64,000 bases of DNA from Salipaludibacillus agaradhaerens (GCF_002019735.1 NZ_KV917378.1:1049869-1113868); one strand, 5' to 3'; positions 1 through 8,977 are shown, counted from the stretch's first letter. Numbers and translations: made by a program. Notes: generated by a model from the sequence alone, not told the origin.

Positions 1-231
1 GTCAATCTCATCCAAGTAAGGAATAATCGACACTTTGTGAGGAATAGTAACATTTATTCCTCGTATCCCTAAAGCACGAATCCCATTAACAGCTTCTTTT
101 AAATCTTTCTCTTCCACATGGAAAGCGTGATAGTCAGCGTTAATCGATAGTTCTTCATACGCCGCTTTATGCATAACAGGTGAAAGACTGTGGCTGACAG
201 GACAGCCAATAACCCCATATAGTTGTTTCAA
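1..231 (-). CDS. aroE: Shikimate dehydrogenase, N-terminal 77 codons (cut by window edge)
   Basis: AroE reduces 3-dehydroshikimate to shikimate with NADPH in the chorismate pathway. The reverse strand reads [18 protein letters not shown] near the start (the SxS substrate-binding motif) and later NVTIPHK, whose lysine is the family's catalytic residue. Translation starts at a TTG eight bases after AGGAGG. The C-terminal two thirds lie beyond position 1. The gene follows yqeH by 30 bases, the order seen in B. subtilis (yqeG-yqeH-aroE), so it is probably the third gene of that operon. Confidence 0.93.
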   Translation of the reverse strand, partial: MKQLYGVIGCPVSHSLSPVMHKAAYEELSINADYHAFHVEEKDLKEAVNGIRALGIRGINVTIPHKVSIIPYLDEID

Positions 232-261
232 TTAAGATTCCTCCTCTGCCCATCAGCTCAC

Positions 262-1380
262 TTAAAAAATAGCCGGACGCATACTCACTGCAACCCCTTT
301 AGGGGCATGCGTTCTAACACTACTACCACTCCCACTAATAGTTACCCAGCCTAGTCCTGAGAAAACGAGATCCATTTTACCATTAGGCACTTTCCAATCT
401 TTCCCTACCAATGGTGGAAACTCTTCTTTATTTTTTTCAAAAGGTGGAGATAATAACTCACCTAAATGGTTCTCATAAAGACTGTCTGCTTTTTCAGTTT
501 TTGTTCGATGAATTATTAACTCGTTTGATATGTAAACAATGAGCGATTGAGGTTCACCACTGACAAAGTCAACACGCCCCATTCCCCCAAAAAATAGCGT
601 TTGTCCTGGATTAAGTTGAAAAACTTTCGGTTTAATTTCTTTACTAGGTGAAACCATTTTCAACTCATTTTTATCAAGCAAATGCGCTACTTGATGATGA
701 TTAATAATCCCAGGAGTGTCATACAAAAATGAACCATCATCTAAAGGAATATCAATCATATCTAACGTAGTGCCCGGAATATTAGAAGTTGTAATAAGCA
801 TCTCGTCTTCCGCACCAAATTCTTTTAATACTCTGTTAATGAAAGTTGACTTACCTGTATTGGTACATCCAACAATATAAACATCTTTCCCTTGACGTTC
901 TTGGTCAATTAAATTTGCTACCTCCATAATAGCCTCACCTGTTTTCGCACTCATTAAATGGACATTAGCAGGTTTTAGCCCATACTCTTTTGCCGCTTTT
1001 TTCATCCACTGAATGACTTTAGAATGTTTCACTGATTTAGGTAACAAATCAGCTTTGTTACCGATGAGAAGGACTGGATTTTTACCGGAAAAGCGATGAA
1101 GTCCAGGTAGCCAACTTCCGTCAAAATCAAAGATATCTACTATCTTAACAATTAATGCTTCTTTTTGCCCTAGCTCTGTTAATATTTTTAGAAAATCGTC
1201 ATCCGTTAACGGTACATCTTGCACGTCATTGTAGTGTTTCAAGCGGAAGCAGCGCTGACAAATAATCACATCTCTTTTCAATGCAGATGGCGGAGCATAT
1301 CCTAGGCCTTCCTTATTATTTGTCTGTATCTTAACACCACAGCCTGAACAAATCAGTTCTTCTCGTCTGAATTCTCCCAT
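262..1380 (-). CDS. yqeH: Circularly permuted ribosome-biogenesis GTPase YqeH
   Basis: YqeH is a GTPase needed for 30S subunit assembly. The 372-residue protein opens with a zinc finger (CSGC near residue 12 and CQRC near 41). The GTPase motifs then come in permuted order: NKAD (G4, about 108) and SAK (G5, about 144) precede the P-loop GCTNTGKST (about 171) and DTPG (G3, about 220). The C-terminal part is the RNA/protein-binding region of this family. The start overlaps the end of yqeG by 28 bases, implying translational coupling. Length and motif order match B. subtilis YqeH, so the call is secure. Confidence 0.96.
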   Translation of the reverse strand: MGEFRREELICSGCGVKIQTNNKEGLGYAPPSALKRDVIICQRCFRLKHYNDVQDVPLTDDDFLKILTELGQKEALIVKIVDIFDFDGSWLPGLHRFSGKNPVLLIGNKADLLPKSVKHSKVIQWMKKAAKEYGLKPANVHLMSAKTGEAIMEVANLIDQERQGKDVYIVGCTNTGKSTFINRVLKEFGAEDEMLITTSNIPGTTLDMIDIPLDDGSFLYDTPGIINHHQVAHLLDKNELKMVSPSKEIKPKVFQLNPGQTLFFGGMGRVDFVSGEPQSLIVYISNELIIHRTKTEKADSLYENHLGELLSPPFEKNKEEFPPLVGKDWKVPNGKMDLVFSGLGWVTISGSGSSVRTHAPKGVAVSMRPAIF

Positions 1381-1883
1381 TCGATCAACCCCCTTTTTTT
1401 CATTGTATGAAATACACGCCTTTCAATACGGCGATTAAATTTTGTTAGAAAGCCATCTGTTTGGGCCACAGGAACAACTAATATGGTTTGGAATCCTGCG
1501 CGATTCCCACCCAGAATATCAGTTAAAAGCTGATCTCCAATCACGACTGTCTCTTCTCTTTTTAAGTTCATTAATTTGCAAGCCGTTTTAAATGCTTTAC
1601 TTAGAGGCTTTCGAGCACTGTGAATAAATGTAATCTTGTGTGGATCAGCAAAGTGTTTAACACGCTTTTCATTATTATTTGACACAATGACAATCTGAAA
1701 GCCTTGCGCTCTTAAAAGGTCAAACCACTCAATGAGCCTTTCTGTAGCATCAGCTCTGTCCCATTCCACTAATGTATTATCAAGATCAGTTATGATCCCT
1801 TTTACCCCTTGTTCCTTAAGCTGTTCAACAGAAATCTCGAACACCGATTTAACGTACTGGTCTGGAATAAATTGTTTTAACAC
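1353..1883 (-). CDS. yqeG: HAD-superfamily (subclass IIIA) phosphatase YqeG
   Basis: A 176-residue HAD phosphatase. Motif I is DLDNTLVEWD (about residues 33-42, with the nucleophilic Asp first), motif II is the Ser in VSNNN (about 68), the motif III lysine lies in the ARKPLSKAF region, and motif IV is GDQLLTD (about 117). The physiological substrate of YqeG is not established. It is the first gene of the yqeG-yqeH-aroE operon and is preceded by a good sigma-A promoter (1935-1964). The ATG follows TAGGAGGCAT. Confidence 0.93.
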   Translation of the reverse strand: MLKQFIPDQYVKSVFEISVEQLKEQGVKGIITDLDNTLVEWDRADATERLIEWFDLLRAQGFQIVIVSNNNEKRVKHFADPHKITFIHSARKPLSKAFKTACKLMNLKREETVVIGDQLLTDILGGNRAGFQTILVVPVAQTDGFLTKFNRRIERRVFHTMKKRGLIEWENSDEKN

Positions 1884-1934
1884 TCATATGCCTCCTAGTT
1901 TATCGACAAATTAGCCATACAGTTGTTCTTGTCT

Positions 1935-1964
1935 ATAATACCTGTATTCAAACGTTAATTTCAA
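1935..1964 (-). promoter_or_regulatory. Sigma-A type promoter for yqeG-yqeH-aroE
   Basis: On the reverse strand, TTGAAA (1959-1964) and TATTAT (1935-1940) are separated by 18 bases, about 50 bases upstream of the yqeG start. The DnaA-box cluster begins about 57 bases further upstream. Confidence 0.6.
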
Positions 1965-2020
1965 ACAGAATAAAAAAAACGAAAAATAATTTTCGACAAT
2001 TCATAACACTCGTTCAAATC

Positions 2021-2119
2021 TGTGGATAAGTTTTTACACATTTTAACGCTTATAAGCATTAGTTAATTGATAGATATTAACATTCTATCCACAAAGATAC
2101 CCACCGAAAGTGTGGATAA
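2021..2119. promoter_or_regulatory. DnaA-box cluster between yqeG and sda
   Basis: Within 99 bases there are two perfect DnaA boxes (TGTGGATAA, the complement of TTATCCACA, at 2021-2029 and 2111-2119), one site with one mismatch (CTATCCACA, 2085-2093), and one relaxed TTWTNCACA site (TTTTACACA, 2032-2040). The yqeG-sda interval of B. subtilis is a known chromosomal DnaA-binding region, and sda expression is linked to DnaA. Conservation of both gene order and boxes makes the same role likely here. Confidence 0.8.
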
Positions 2120-2127
2120 TATGTTAT

Positions 2128-2156
2128 TTGAGATACTTTACAATTCATGGTAACAT
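2128..2156 (+). promoter_or_regulatory. Candidate sigma-A promoter for sda
   Basis: TTGAGA (2128-2133), a 17-base spacer and TAACAT (2151-2156). The -35 starts nine bases after the last DnaA box (2111-2119), so DnaA bound there could contact RNA polymerase. The implied leader is over 200 bases and contains an inverted repeat, CCTCGTA (2279-2285) with TACGAGG (2311-2317). The -10 is only a 4/6 match, so this is tentative. Confidence 0.4.
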
Positions 2157-2380
2157 CTATGCAACACACGCGTTAAAGTCGTTCCATAAAGGGACAACCC
2201 TTCTTAACTTCTTAAATCTAAACTATTGGGTTGCGTTATGATCTGCTACCTACAATAAGCTAAAACATCAAAAATAACCCTCGTATGTATCACTGATTAT
2301 CTCAGCATTCTACGAGGCAAGGGATAGAGGATTATTTAGTTTTCGAATACACTGACATATGATGAAATAGGGGTGGGCAC

Positions 2381-2536
2381 ATGAAAAAGTATGGCGCATT
2401 AGCCGATCTATCGGATGAGCTTCTAATAGAAACGTACGAAAAAGCTAAAGACTTAAACTTGGCAGAGGACTTCATAAATTTAATAGCTGAAGAAATTGAA
2501 CGACGTTCTAAATTTAATAAACAAATCCACTTATAA
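2381..2536 (+). CDS. sda: Sda, checkpoint inhibitor of the sporulation kinase KinA
   Basis: A 51-codon gene starting at ATG 2381 after a GGGGTGG ribosome site. The product contains [18 protein letters not shown], then DFINLI and EIERRSK, which aligns with B. subtilis Sda ([14 protein letters not shown]..., DFIELI..., EIKRRS). Sda is a helical hairpin that binds the KinA dimerisation domain and blocks autophosphorylation, delaying sporulation while replication is initiating or impaired. Its position opposite yqeG, behind DnaA boxes, matches B. subtilis. The N-terminus is a few residues longer than the short B. subtilis form. Confidence 0.92.
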   Translation: MKKYGALADLSDELLIETYEKAKDLNLAEDFINLIAEEIERRSKFNKQIHL

Positions 2537-2547
2537 GAAACCCACGA

Positions 2548-2763
2548 CTATCGTTCCTTAATAGGGATGACTTTAATATATTCTCTCGGAGAAAATCGTT
2601 GGTCATTCCTCAAAACGTCATTTAGAATAAAACCTTCATATCCTTCTTCATTTTCTTGCCTTTCAAGCATTTCTTTTGAAACGATACTTTGCCCAACTGC
2701 GCCTCCAAGGAAAATAAGTAGAAAGATACATATAGCTATAATAGCCTTCGTCTTTATTTTCAT
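2548..2763 (-). CDS. Small single-pass membrane protein, unknown function
   Basis: A 71-residue product with one hydrophobic segment (about residues 6-25) after a lysine-rich N-terminus, followed by a charged tail of about 45 residues. The N-in, C-out anchor topology is inferred. The ATG at 2763 follows GAGGAG at eight bases; an upstream in-frame GTG lacks a comparable ribosome site. It converges with sda, the two stop codons being 12 bases apart. I do not recognise the family. Confidence 0.6.
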   Translation of the reverse strand: MKIKTKAIIAICIFLLIFLGGAVGQSIVSKEMLERQENEEGYEGFILNDVLRNDQRFSPREYIKVIPIKER

Positions 2764-3147
2764 CCAAATCACTCCTCTTTATAAGGGTGGGACGGATGGT
2801 TTTTTTTTATACACTTTCAATGTAAACGTCTGCTCATACTGTCATTAATGTGATATAACTTTTATCATCTTACCCAATTATCACAATACGTCTATGGCAG
2901 CGTTCTCACTTTGATTTTTTACATTTAAAGAAAAAAAGTTTTTTTACCTATTTTTCTTAGTTTCTTCATATTTAAAAGAAAAAGTCTAATCCTTCTAAAT
3001 AGAGAGTCTCAGGGATGCAACAAAAATTGTTTTATATTATAATTTTATTTGAATTTAATACATAGGACTGAATGAATATTTGTCTGTACACTCCCAAAAG
3101 CCTATATATCATATCAGCATATGAATAAAATTAAGGAGGTTTATCAC
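2764..3147. other. Intergenic region upstream of the mrp operon
   Basis: AT-rich, with A and T tracts around 2920-2990 and no gene that I can support. A TATAAT at 3038-3043 is the best -10 for mrp transcription, but no convincing -35 lies 16-18 bases upstream, so the promoter is not assigned. An ATG at 3121 is in frame with mrpA but lacks a ribosome site. Confidence 0.4.
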
Positions 3148-5571
3148 TTGTCAACGCTTCATTTTGTTACTTTAGCACCATTTATTATGGCGATTTTTGT
3201 GCCGATTATTTACAAAAAATTCCGCCATCTTCATACAGGCTGGTTCATTTTACCGTTACCATTGATTTTATTTATTTACCTTTTTCAATATTTGCCATTA
3301 GATGGGTCACCTATGGAAACAGTCAGTTATTCTGTCGCTTGGGTTCCTTCTCTTGGCATCAATTTTACCGTCTACCTCGACGGTTTGAGCCTTCTTTTTG
3401 CTTTGTTAATTACCGGAATAGGAACGCTCGTCGTTCTTTATTCAATTTATTATATCGCCAACAAAAAAGAGGAGCCCCTTAACAACTTTTATGTTTATTT
3501 AATGATGTTTATGGGAGCTATGCTCGGCGTTGTGTTATCAGACAACTTGATTGTCTTATATGTATTTTGGGAAATTACCAGTCTTGCATCATCACTGCTT
3601 ATCGCATACTGGTTCCACAAAGAGAAATCCCGTTATGGCGCTCAAAAGTCTATGTTAATTACCGTAACTGGTGGATTCTCAATGCTCGCTGGTTTTACTT
3701 TGATGTATTTAATGACAGACACATTCAGTATAAGAGGAATTATTGCTATGGCTGACGTTATTGTCACAAGCCCTTTATTTATTCCTGCTATGCTATTAAT
3801 TTTATTAGGGGCCTTTACAAAATCAGCCCAATTTCCATTTCATATTTGGTTGCCTGATGCTATGGAAGCACCGACGCCTGTTAGTGCTTACTTACACTCA
3901 GCTACAATGGTTAAGGCTGGTATTTACTTAGTGGCTCGTATGACCCCGGTGTTTGGTGGTCAAGCTGAATGGTTTTGGATCATTTCTACCTTCGGCTTAT
4001 TTACGTTACTATGGGGATCAGTGTCAGCTGTTAGGCAAAAAGATTTGAAAGGAATCCTTGCATTTTCCACTATAAGTCAACTAGGGTTAATTATGAGCTT
4101 ATTAGGACTTGGATCTGCAGGCTATCATTATGAGATCATTGACGGCACTTCTTTACCGATAGTGGCTGTTCTTGCTGCAGTGTTCCACCTTATCAATCAC
4201 GCTACCTTTAAAGGAAGTCTGTTCATGGTCGTGGGTATCATTGATCACGAAACAGGCACGAGGGATATTAGAAAACTCGGCGGCCTCATGACGATCATGC
4301 CAATTACATTTACCGTCTCTCTGATTGGAATTGCTTCAATGGCTGGATTGCCGCCTTTTAATGGATTCTTGAGTAAAGAAATGTTTTTTACTGGAACATT
4401 GAATAGTGCCACTCTCGACGTTTTTAACGTTGGTAATTTCGGGGTGATTTTTCCTGTCGTCGCATGGATTGCCAGTGTGTTCACATTTATTTATTGCATG
4501 ATTATGCTATTCAAAACATTTACGGGAAAACATCAACCTGAAAAACTCGATAAAGCGGCTCATGAAGCTCCAATCGGTTTACTTATTTCGCCTATTATAT
4601 TGGCATCATTAGTGATTGTTTTTGGATTGTTCCCTAATTTACTTTCCTATACCATTATTGAGCCTGTTATGCAGTCGATTATGCCTGGCCTTACAGCGCC
4701 TGGCGAACAATTTTATGTGAACATTTACCATTGGCACGGTTTTAATACTGAATTATTCATGACAATGGGTGTTGTTTTCTTTGGAGCGTTCATATTCTTA
4801 AACCAAAAAAAGTGGCAAGACACCACTTTCTACTTACGAGAGAGAGACCCTTTGAATTGGTTTTATGACAATGGTCTGACAGGGTTAATTAATGGTTCAA
4901 CTGTAGTGAATAATGTACAAATGACAGGGCGTTTGCGCGATTACTTTTCATACATGTTTATTTTCTTAATTGCTATAGTCAGTTTCATGTTATGGCAGAG
5001 TAACGCTCTTGCAGTGGATTTTACAAACACGACTGAGATACCATCTTATATGTATTTTGTGTCCCTATCACTAATCTTGAGTACGATTGTTATTCCTTTT
5101 GTTTCAAAGCGTATTTCTGCTATTGTTTTAATGGGTGTAGTAGGCTTTCTCGTAGCCCTTCTTTTCGTGGTCTTCCGAGCACCTGATCTTGCGTTGACCC
5201 AACTGCTCGTAGAAACAGTCATGGTTGTTTTATTCTTGCTCGTGTTTTATCACTTGCCTGAATTGCGTAAAGAGACGTTTAAGCCTGTCTTCAGGTTATC
5301 TAATCTCATCATTTCAATCGGCGTTGGACTCGTAGTGACACTAACAGCCTTGAGTGTGCATGCGTATAGCTATGAGAACCCAATTAGCCCCATTTCTGAT
5401 TTCTTTGTAGAGAATTCTTATGCGTTAGCAGGTGGGAATAACATTGTTAACGTCATATTAGTGGACTTCCGTGGCCTTGATACGTTGTTAGAAGTTCTCG
5501 TTTTAGGGATCGTTGCCTTAGGAGTCGTTGTCCTTATTAAATTTAAAGCGCGGAAAGGAGAAGATGTCTAA
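3148..5571 (+). CDS. mrpA: Na+/H+ antiporter subunit MrpA
   Basis: The largest Mrp subunit (807 residues). The N-terminal two thirds resemble the complex I subunit NuoL family, and the C-terminal part carries the MrpB-like extension. Signature regions include FWEITS (about residues 139-144, holding the conserved membrane glutamate) and GAFTKSAQFPFHIWLPDA with APTPVSAYLHSATMVKAG (about 220-265, holding the conserved lysine and histidine). More than 15 hydrophobic segments are visible. I place the start at TTG 3148, eight bases after AAGGAGG, rather than at ATG 3121. The complex exchanges cytoplasmic Na+ for H+ and is central to alkaliphile pH homeostasis. Confidence 0.96.
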   Translation: MSTLHFVTLAPFIMAIFVPIIYKKFRHLHTGWFILPLPLILFIYLFQYLPLDGSPMETVSYSVAWVPSLGINFTVYLDGLSLLFALLITGIGTLVVLYSIYYIANKKEEPLNNFYVYLMMFMGAMLGVVLSDNLIVLYVFWEITSLASSLLIAYWFHKEKSRYGAQKSMLITVTGGFSMLAGFTLMYLMTDTFSIRGIIAMADVIVTSPLFIPAMLLILLGAFTKSAQFPFHIWLPDAMEAPTPVSAYLHSATMVKAGIYLVARMTPVFGGQAEWFWIISTFGLFTLLWGSVSAVRQKDLKGILAFSTISQLGLIMSLLGLGSAGYHYEIIDGTSLPIVAVLAAVFHLINHATFKGSLFMVVGIIDHETGTRDIRKLGGLMTIMPITFTVSLIGIASMAGLPPFNGFLSKEMFFTGTLNSATLDVFNVGNFGVIFPVVAWIASVFTFIYCMIMLFKTFTGKHQPEKLDKAAHEAPIGLLISPIILASLVIVFGLFPNLLSYTIIEPVMQSIMPGLTAPGEQFYVNIYHWHGFNTELFMTMGVVFFGAFIFLNQKKWQDTTFYLRERDPLNWFYDNGLTGLINGSTVVNNVQMTGRLRDYFSYMFIFLIAIVSFMLWQSNALAVDFTNTTEIPSYMYFVSLSLILSTIVIPFVSKRISAIVLMGVVGFLVALLFVVFRAPDLALTQLLVETVMVVLFLLVFYHLPELRKETFKPVFRLSNLIISIGVGLVVTLTALSVHAYSYENPISPISDFFVENSYALAGGNNIVNVILVDFRGLDTLLEVLVLGIVALGVVVLIKFKARKGEDV

Positions 5572-5996
5572 TGAAAAATACTCCCATTCAATTACATGTT
5601 ATTACAAGAATCGTGGCGTTTATCATCCTGGCATTTTCCATCTTTCTCTTTTTCGCTGGGCACAACAATCCTGGTGGTGGCTTTATCGGGGGCTTGATGA
5701 CGGCATCAGCACTGGTGCTACTTTTCTTAAGCTTTGATATTAAGACCATTAAAAAAGTATTGCCGTTTAATTACGCAAAAATCATTGCTTCCGGGTTACT
5801 ACTAGCTGTCTTGACCGGTATGGTCGGCATGTTTCTAGGTGACCCGTTCTTAAATCAGTTCTTTAGATATTATCAACTACCGATTTTAGGTAAAACGGAA
5901 TTAACGACTGCCCTTCCTTTTGATTTAGGGATATATTTAGTAGTCGTTGGATTTACTTTACTCGTTATTTTAACTATTGCGGAGGATGATAGCTGA
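5571..5996 (+). CDS. mrpB: Na+/H+ antiporter subunit MrpB
   Basis: A 141-residue membrane protein with four hydrophobic segments. It carries the family's HNNPGGGFIGGL signature (about residues 25-36). Its ATG overlaps the mrpA stop (TAATG), so translation is probably coupled. Length is close to that of B. subtilis MrpB, and it assembles with the other six subunits in the membrane. Confidence 0.95.
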   Translation: MKNTPIQLHVITRIVAFIILAFSIFLFFAGHNNPGGGFIGGLMTASALVLLFLSFDIKTIKKVLPFNYAKIIASGLLLAVLTGMVGMFLGDPFLNQFFRYYQLPILGKTELTTALPFDLGIYLVVVGFTLLVILTIAEDDS

Positions 5997-6334
5997 TGGA
6001 AATATTAATGATTTTGACGATCGGCGTCCTCTTTACTGTAGCAACCTACTTGATTTTGTCTAAAAGTTTATTAAGGGTTATCATTGGCGTCGTTGTTATT
6101 TCACACGGTGCCCACTTACTACTTTTAACATTGTCAGGACTACAACAAGGAGCTCCTCCCCTCTTAGGGGAAGAGGCGTCAACATATTCTGATCCGCTGC
6201 CACAAGCGCTCATTTTAACTGCGATTGTTATCGGCTTCGGGATCACTGCCTTTATGCTCGTATTGGCCTATCGAACATATAAAGAACACAAAACAGATAA
6301 TTTCGATGAATTAAGGGGAACTGAAGATGAATAA
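5996..6334 (+). CDS. mrpC: Na+/H+ antiporter subunit MrpC
   Basis: A 112-residue, three-helix membrane protein related to NuoK of complex I. The motif GxxxxSHGAHLLLL (about residues 32-45) and the stretch DPLPQALILTAIVIG (about 66-80) are typical of MrpC. The start overlaps the mrpB stop (TGATG). Confidence 0.95.
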   Translation: MEILMILTIGVLFTVATYLILSKSLLRVIIGVVVISHGAHLLLLTLSGLQQGAPPLLGEEASTYSDPLPQALILTAIVIGFGITAFMLVLAYRTYKEHKTDNFDELRGTEDE

Positions 6335-7808
6335 CTTAGTCATTCTACCAATACTCATACCACTTCTTGTCGGTATTATTTTAATATTCTTCAAGAACTC
6401 CAAACGCATTCAGCGCGTGGCCAGTGTCATTGCCACGAGCGCGATGCTTATAGTGGCAAGTTACATGACATATATTGTATATACCGATGGCATTCAAACC
6501 ATTGAATTGGGTGCATGGCCAGCACCTTTTGGTATTGTATTAGTAGCTGATTTACTATCCAGTTCACTCGTCACCCTCTCCGCCCTGCTTTCTATCGTCT
6601 GTCTATTGTTTGCTTTTCAGACGTTTTCTGCGGAGCGAGAAAAGAATTATTTCCATCCCTTTTTCCTCTTTTTAATGGTAGGGGTGAACGGTTCATTTTT
6701 AACTGGTGATCTATTTAACCTTTTTGTCTTTTTCGAGGTTATGCTCATTGCATCGTTTATACTCATATCAATGGGAAGTAAAAGGTACCAACTTCGTGAG
6801 TCTTTGAAATATGTCATCATAAACACTGTTTCATCTATGTTTTTCATTACAGCTGTGGCCTATCTTTACGGAGTCACTGGAACATTAAATATGGCAGATT
6901 TATCTCAAAAAGTAGCTGAATTAGAGCAGACTGGTGTTGTATCAGTTATTGCGGTAATCTTTCTATTTGTTTTCGGGACTAAAAGTGCGATTTTCCCATT
7001 GTACTACTGGCTTCCCCACTCTTACTTTGCTCCTCCTGCGGCCATCGCAGCGCTTTTTGGAGGATTGTTAACAAAAGTCGGCGTCTACACGCTCATGCGC
7101 ACGTATACACTTATTTTTCCGCATGATCAGCTCGTGTTTCAAATCTTACTCATTATCGGTGGTTTAACAATGTTTATCGGGGTACTCGGTGCCGTATCTC
7201 AATTTGACTTTAAACGTATCCTTGCTGTTCATATCGTTAGTCAGGTAGGCTATATGATTATGGGAATCGGGATCTTCACACCATTGGCTATTGCGGGAAC
7301 ATTCTATTTTCTCGTCCATAACATTATCGTAAAATCAGCGTTGTTTCTATATGCAGGAATTGCTGAAAAAATCACAGGCACTTCCCATTTAAAACAGATG
7401 AGCGGTTTACTCAAAACACACCCGTACGTCGGCTGGCTTTTCTTCATTGCCGCCTTCTCACTAGCAGGTATCCCACCTTTAAGTGGATTTTTTGGGAAAT
7501 TTGCTCTCGTTGTAGCTGGTTTAGAAGCGGGACATTACTTTATTATTGCAGTCAGTCTTATTACTGGGGTTTTAACATTGTTCTCCATGCTTAAGATTTT
7601 CATGACGTCCTTTTGGGGAGAAGTTAAAGCGCCTGATCCAGACGCAAAAAATAAAAAGGTTGGTAAACTATTAGTTACTACCCTACCATTAGTTGCTTTA
7701 ACCATTATCTTAGGGGTAGCAGCTGAACCATTTATCCAATTTTCATTGGAACTTGCTGAGCAACTTATGGATCCTTCCGACTATATTAATTCTGTGCTTA
7801 AGGAGTAG
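6327..7808 (+). CDS. mrpD: Na+/H+ antiporter subunit MrpD
   Basis: A 493-residue, NuoM/N-like transporter subunit with about 14 hydrophobic segments. It keeps the membrane glutamate in VFFEVMLIAS (about residue 137), the lysine in GTKSAIFPLYYWLPHSY (about 219), and a second lysine in LFGGLLTKVG. These residues form the proton path in homologues. It overlaps mrpC by eight bases. Confidence 0.95.
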   Translation: MNNLVILPILIPLLVGIILIFFKNSKRIQRVASVIATSAMLIVASYMTYIVYTDGIQTIELGAWPAPFGIVLVADLLSSSLVTLSALLSIVCLLFAFQTFSAEREKNYFHPFFLFLMVGVNGSFLTGDLFNLFVFFEVMLIASFILISMGSKRYQLRESLKYVIINTVSSMFFITAVAYLYGVTGTLNMADLSQKVAELEQTGVVSVIAVIFLFVFGTKSAIFPLYYWLPHSYFAPPAAIAALFGGLLTKVGVYTLMRTYTLIFPHDQLVFQILLIIGGLTMFIGVLGAVSQFDFKRILAVHIVSQVGYMIMGIGIFTPLAIAGTFYFLVHNIIVKSALFLYAGIAEKITGTSHLKQMSGLLKTHPYVGWLFFIAAFSLAGIPPLSGFFGKFALVVAGLEAGHYFIIAVSLITGVLTLFSMLKIFMTSFWGEVKAPDPDAKNKKVGKLLVTTLPLVALTIILGVAAEPFIQFSLELAEQLMDPSDYINSVLKE

Positions 7809-7813
7809 TAGCC

Positions 7814-8290
7814 ATGGCCTTTCAAATTTTATTAAATATAGGTTTAGCTTTAATATGGATGTTGTTAAGGACCGAGTATACTGTCGTAGAGTTTATGCTT
7901 GGTTATATCGTAGGTTTATTACTTTTATTTGTTCTAAGAAGGTTTTTACACTTCGATTTTTATTTCCGACGTGTTGTAGCAGTATTCAAGCTATTAGTGT
8001 TGTTTCTATATAAACTTATCTTGTCTAATATTGATATGACAAAAATCGTTTTAAGTCCGAATCCCGACATCCAACCAGGAATCATTGCTGTACCGACCAA
8101 ACTTAAAACAGATTGGGAAGTAACACTTTTAGCTAATCTGATTTCTCTTACTCCTGGAACTTTAACGATGAATTTTTCGGAAGATGGGCGAACTTTATTT
8201 GTTCACTCCATTCACGTACCTGACAAAGAAAAGGCTATTGCTGAGATTCATGATTCATTTGAAAAAGCGATTATGGAGGTGACACATTAA
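7814..8290 (+). CDS. mrpE: Na+/H+ antiporter subunit MrpE
   Basis: A 158-residue protein with two or three N-terminal hydrophobic segments, followed by a soluble domain containing TLLANLISLTPGTLT (about residues 110-124), the MrpE/MnhE signature. It begins five bases after the mrpD stop and ends overlapping the mrpF start. Confidence 0.95.
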   Translation: MAFQILLNIGLALIWMLLRTEYTVVEFMLGYIVGLLLLFVLRRFLHFDFYFRRVVAVFKLLVLFLYKLILSNIDMTKIVLSPNPDIQPGIIAVPTKLKTDWEVTLLANLISLTPGTLTMNFSEDGRTLFVHSIHVPDKEKAIAEIHDSFEKAIMEVTH

Positions 8291-8571
8291 TGTTAACGAC
8301 TGTTGCAATAATTGTACTAATATTAATGTCCCTTTCTATTTTTGCTTGTACTATTCGTGCTCTAATCGGCCCTAGCATGTCAGACCGACTAACAGCTTTG
8401 GATACAATCGGCATTAATCTCATTGGCTTCACTGCCATATTGCTATTAATTCAAGATACAATCGCTTATGCTGAAGTCGTCCTTGTTTTAGCTATCCTTG
8501 CTTTTATCGGCTCGGTAGCCATAGCTAAATTTATTGAGGGGGGTGTGGTTCTTGATAGAGATCATCATTAG
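8290..8571 (+). CDS. mrpF: Na+/H+ antiporter subunit MrpF
   Basis: A 93-residue, three-helix subunit with the family motif GPSMSDRLTALDTIG (about residues 28-42). The TAATG junction with mrpE suggests coupled translation. MrpF has been linked to Na+ and bile-salt efflux phenotypes in B. subtilis. Confidence 0.94.
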   Translation: MLTTVAIIVLILMSLSIFACTIRALIGPSMSDRLTALDTIGINLIGFTAILLLIQDTIAYAEVVLVLAILAFIGSVAIAKFIEGGVVLDRDHH

Positions 8572-8908
8572 TATCTTTCTTTTATTAGGAGGGCTTCTAA
8601 GTGTCTTAGGGTCTATAGGAATTCTTAGGTTACCTGATGTTTATGGACGCCTCCATGCTGCTACTAAAAGCGCCACACTCGGAGTTATCAGTGTGATCAT
8701 TGGTGTCTTTCTGTATTTTCTTGCGATTCATGGCATGTTTGTTGGTAAACTGCTACTCACAATCATCTTTGTATTTATGACAGCGCCAGTAGCTGCGTTC
8801 ATGATAGCTCGCTCAGCCTATAATGTTAACGTAAAAATGTCTGAAAAAAGCACGCAAGATGATTTAGCTGATGCGATTAATAAGCAAAAATCAGAAGCGG
8901 ACCATTAA
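8552..8908 (+). CDS. mrpG: Na+/H+ antiporter subunit MrpG
   Basis: The last gene of the operon (118 residues), with three hydrophobic segments. It has GILRLPDVYGRLHAATKSATLG (about residues 22-43) and a C-terminal EKSTQDDL, both characteristic of MrpG. The start chosen is TTG 8552, eight bases after AGGGGGG, which gives an N-terminus (MIEIIISIF) like that of B. subtilis. The ribosome site and start lie inside the end of mrpF. A terminator follows at 8943. Confidence 0.93.
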   Translation: MIEIIISIFLLLGGLLSVLGSIGILRLPDVYGRLHAATKSATLGVISVIIGVFLYFLAIHGMFVGKLLLTIIFVFMTAPVAAFMIARSAYNVNVKMSEKSTQDDLADAINKQKSEADH

Positions 8909-8942
8909 CACAGAACATATTTCCATAAAGGAAATAATTTTT

Positions 8943-8977
8943 AAAACGAGACGGGGCTTTATCCCGCCTCGTTTTTC
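8943..8977. terminator. Bidirectional terminator between mrpG and psd
   Basis: AAACGAG-A-CGGG pairs with CCCG-C-CTCGTTT across a short loop. T-rich tracts occur on both strands, which suits these convergent genes. Confidence 0.9.

Noticed and set aside
2335-2363. TATGAT just before sda as a promoter
   Set aside because: Transcription would begin inside the sda ribosome site, and the -35 is poor. The pair at 2128-2156 is more plausible.
2567-2848. 93-codon plus-strand frame opposite the small membrane protein gene
   Set aside because: It has no ribosome site and overlaps the reverse-strand gene, which has a GAGGAG site and a coherent membrane-anchor pattern.
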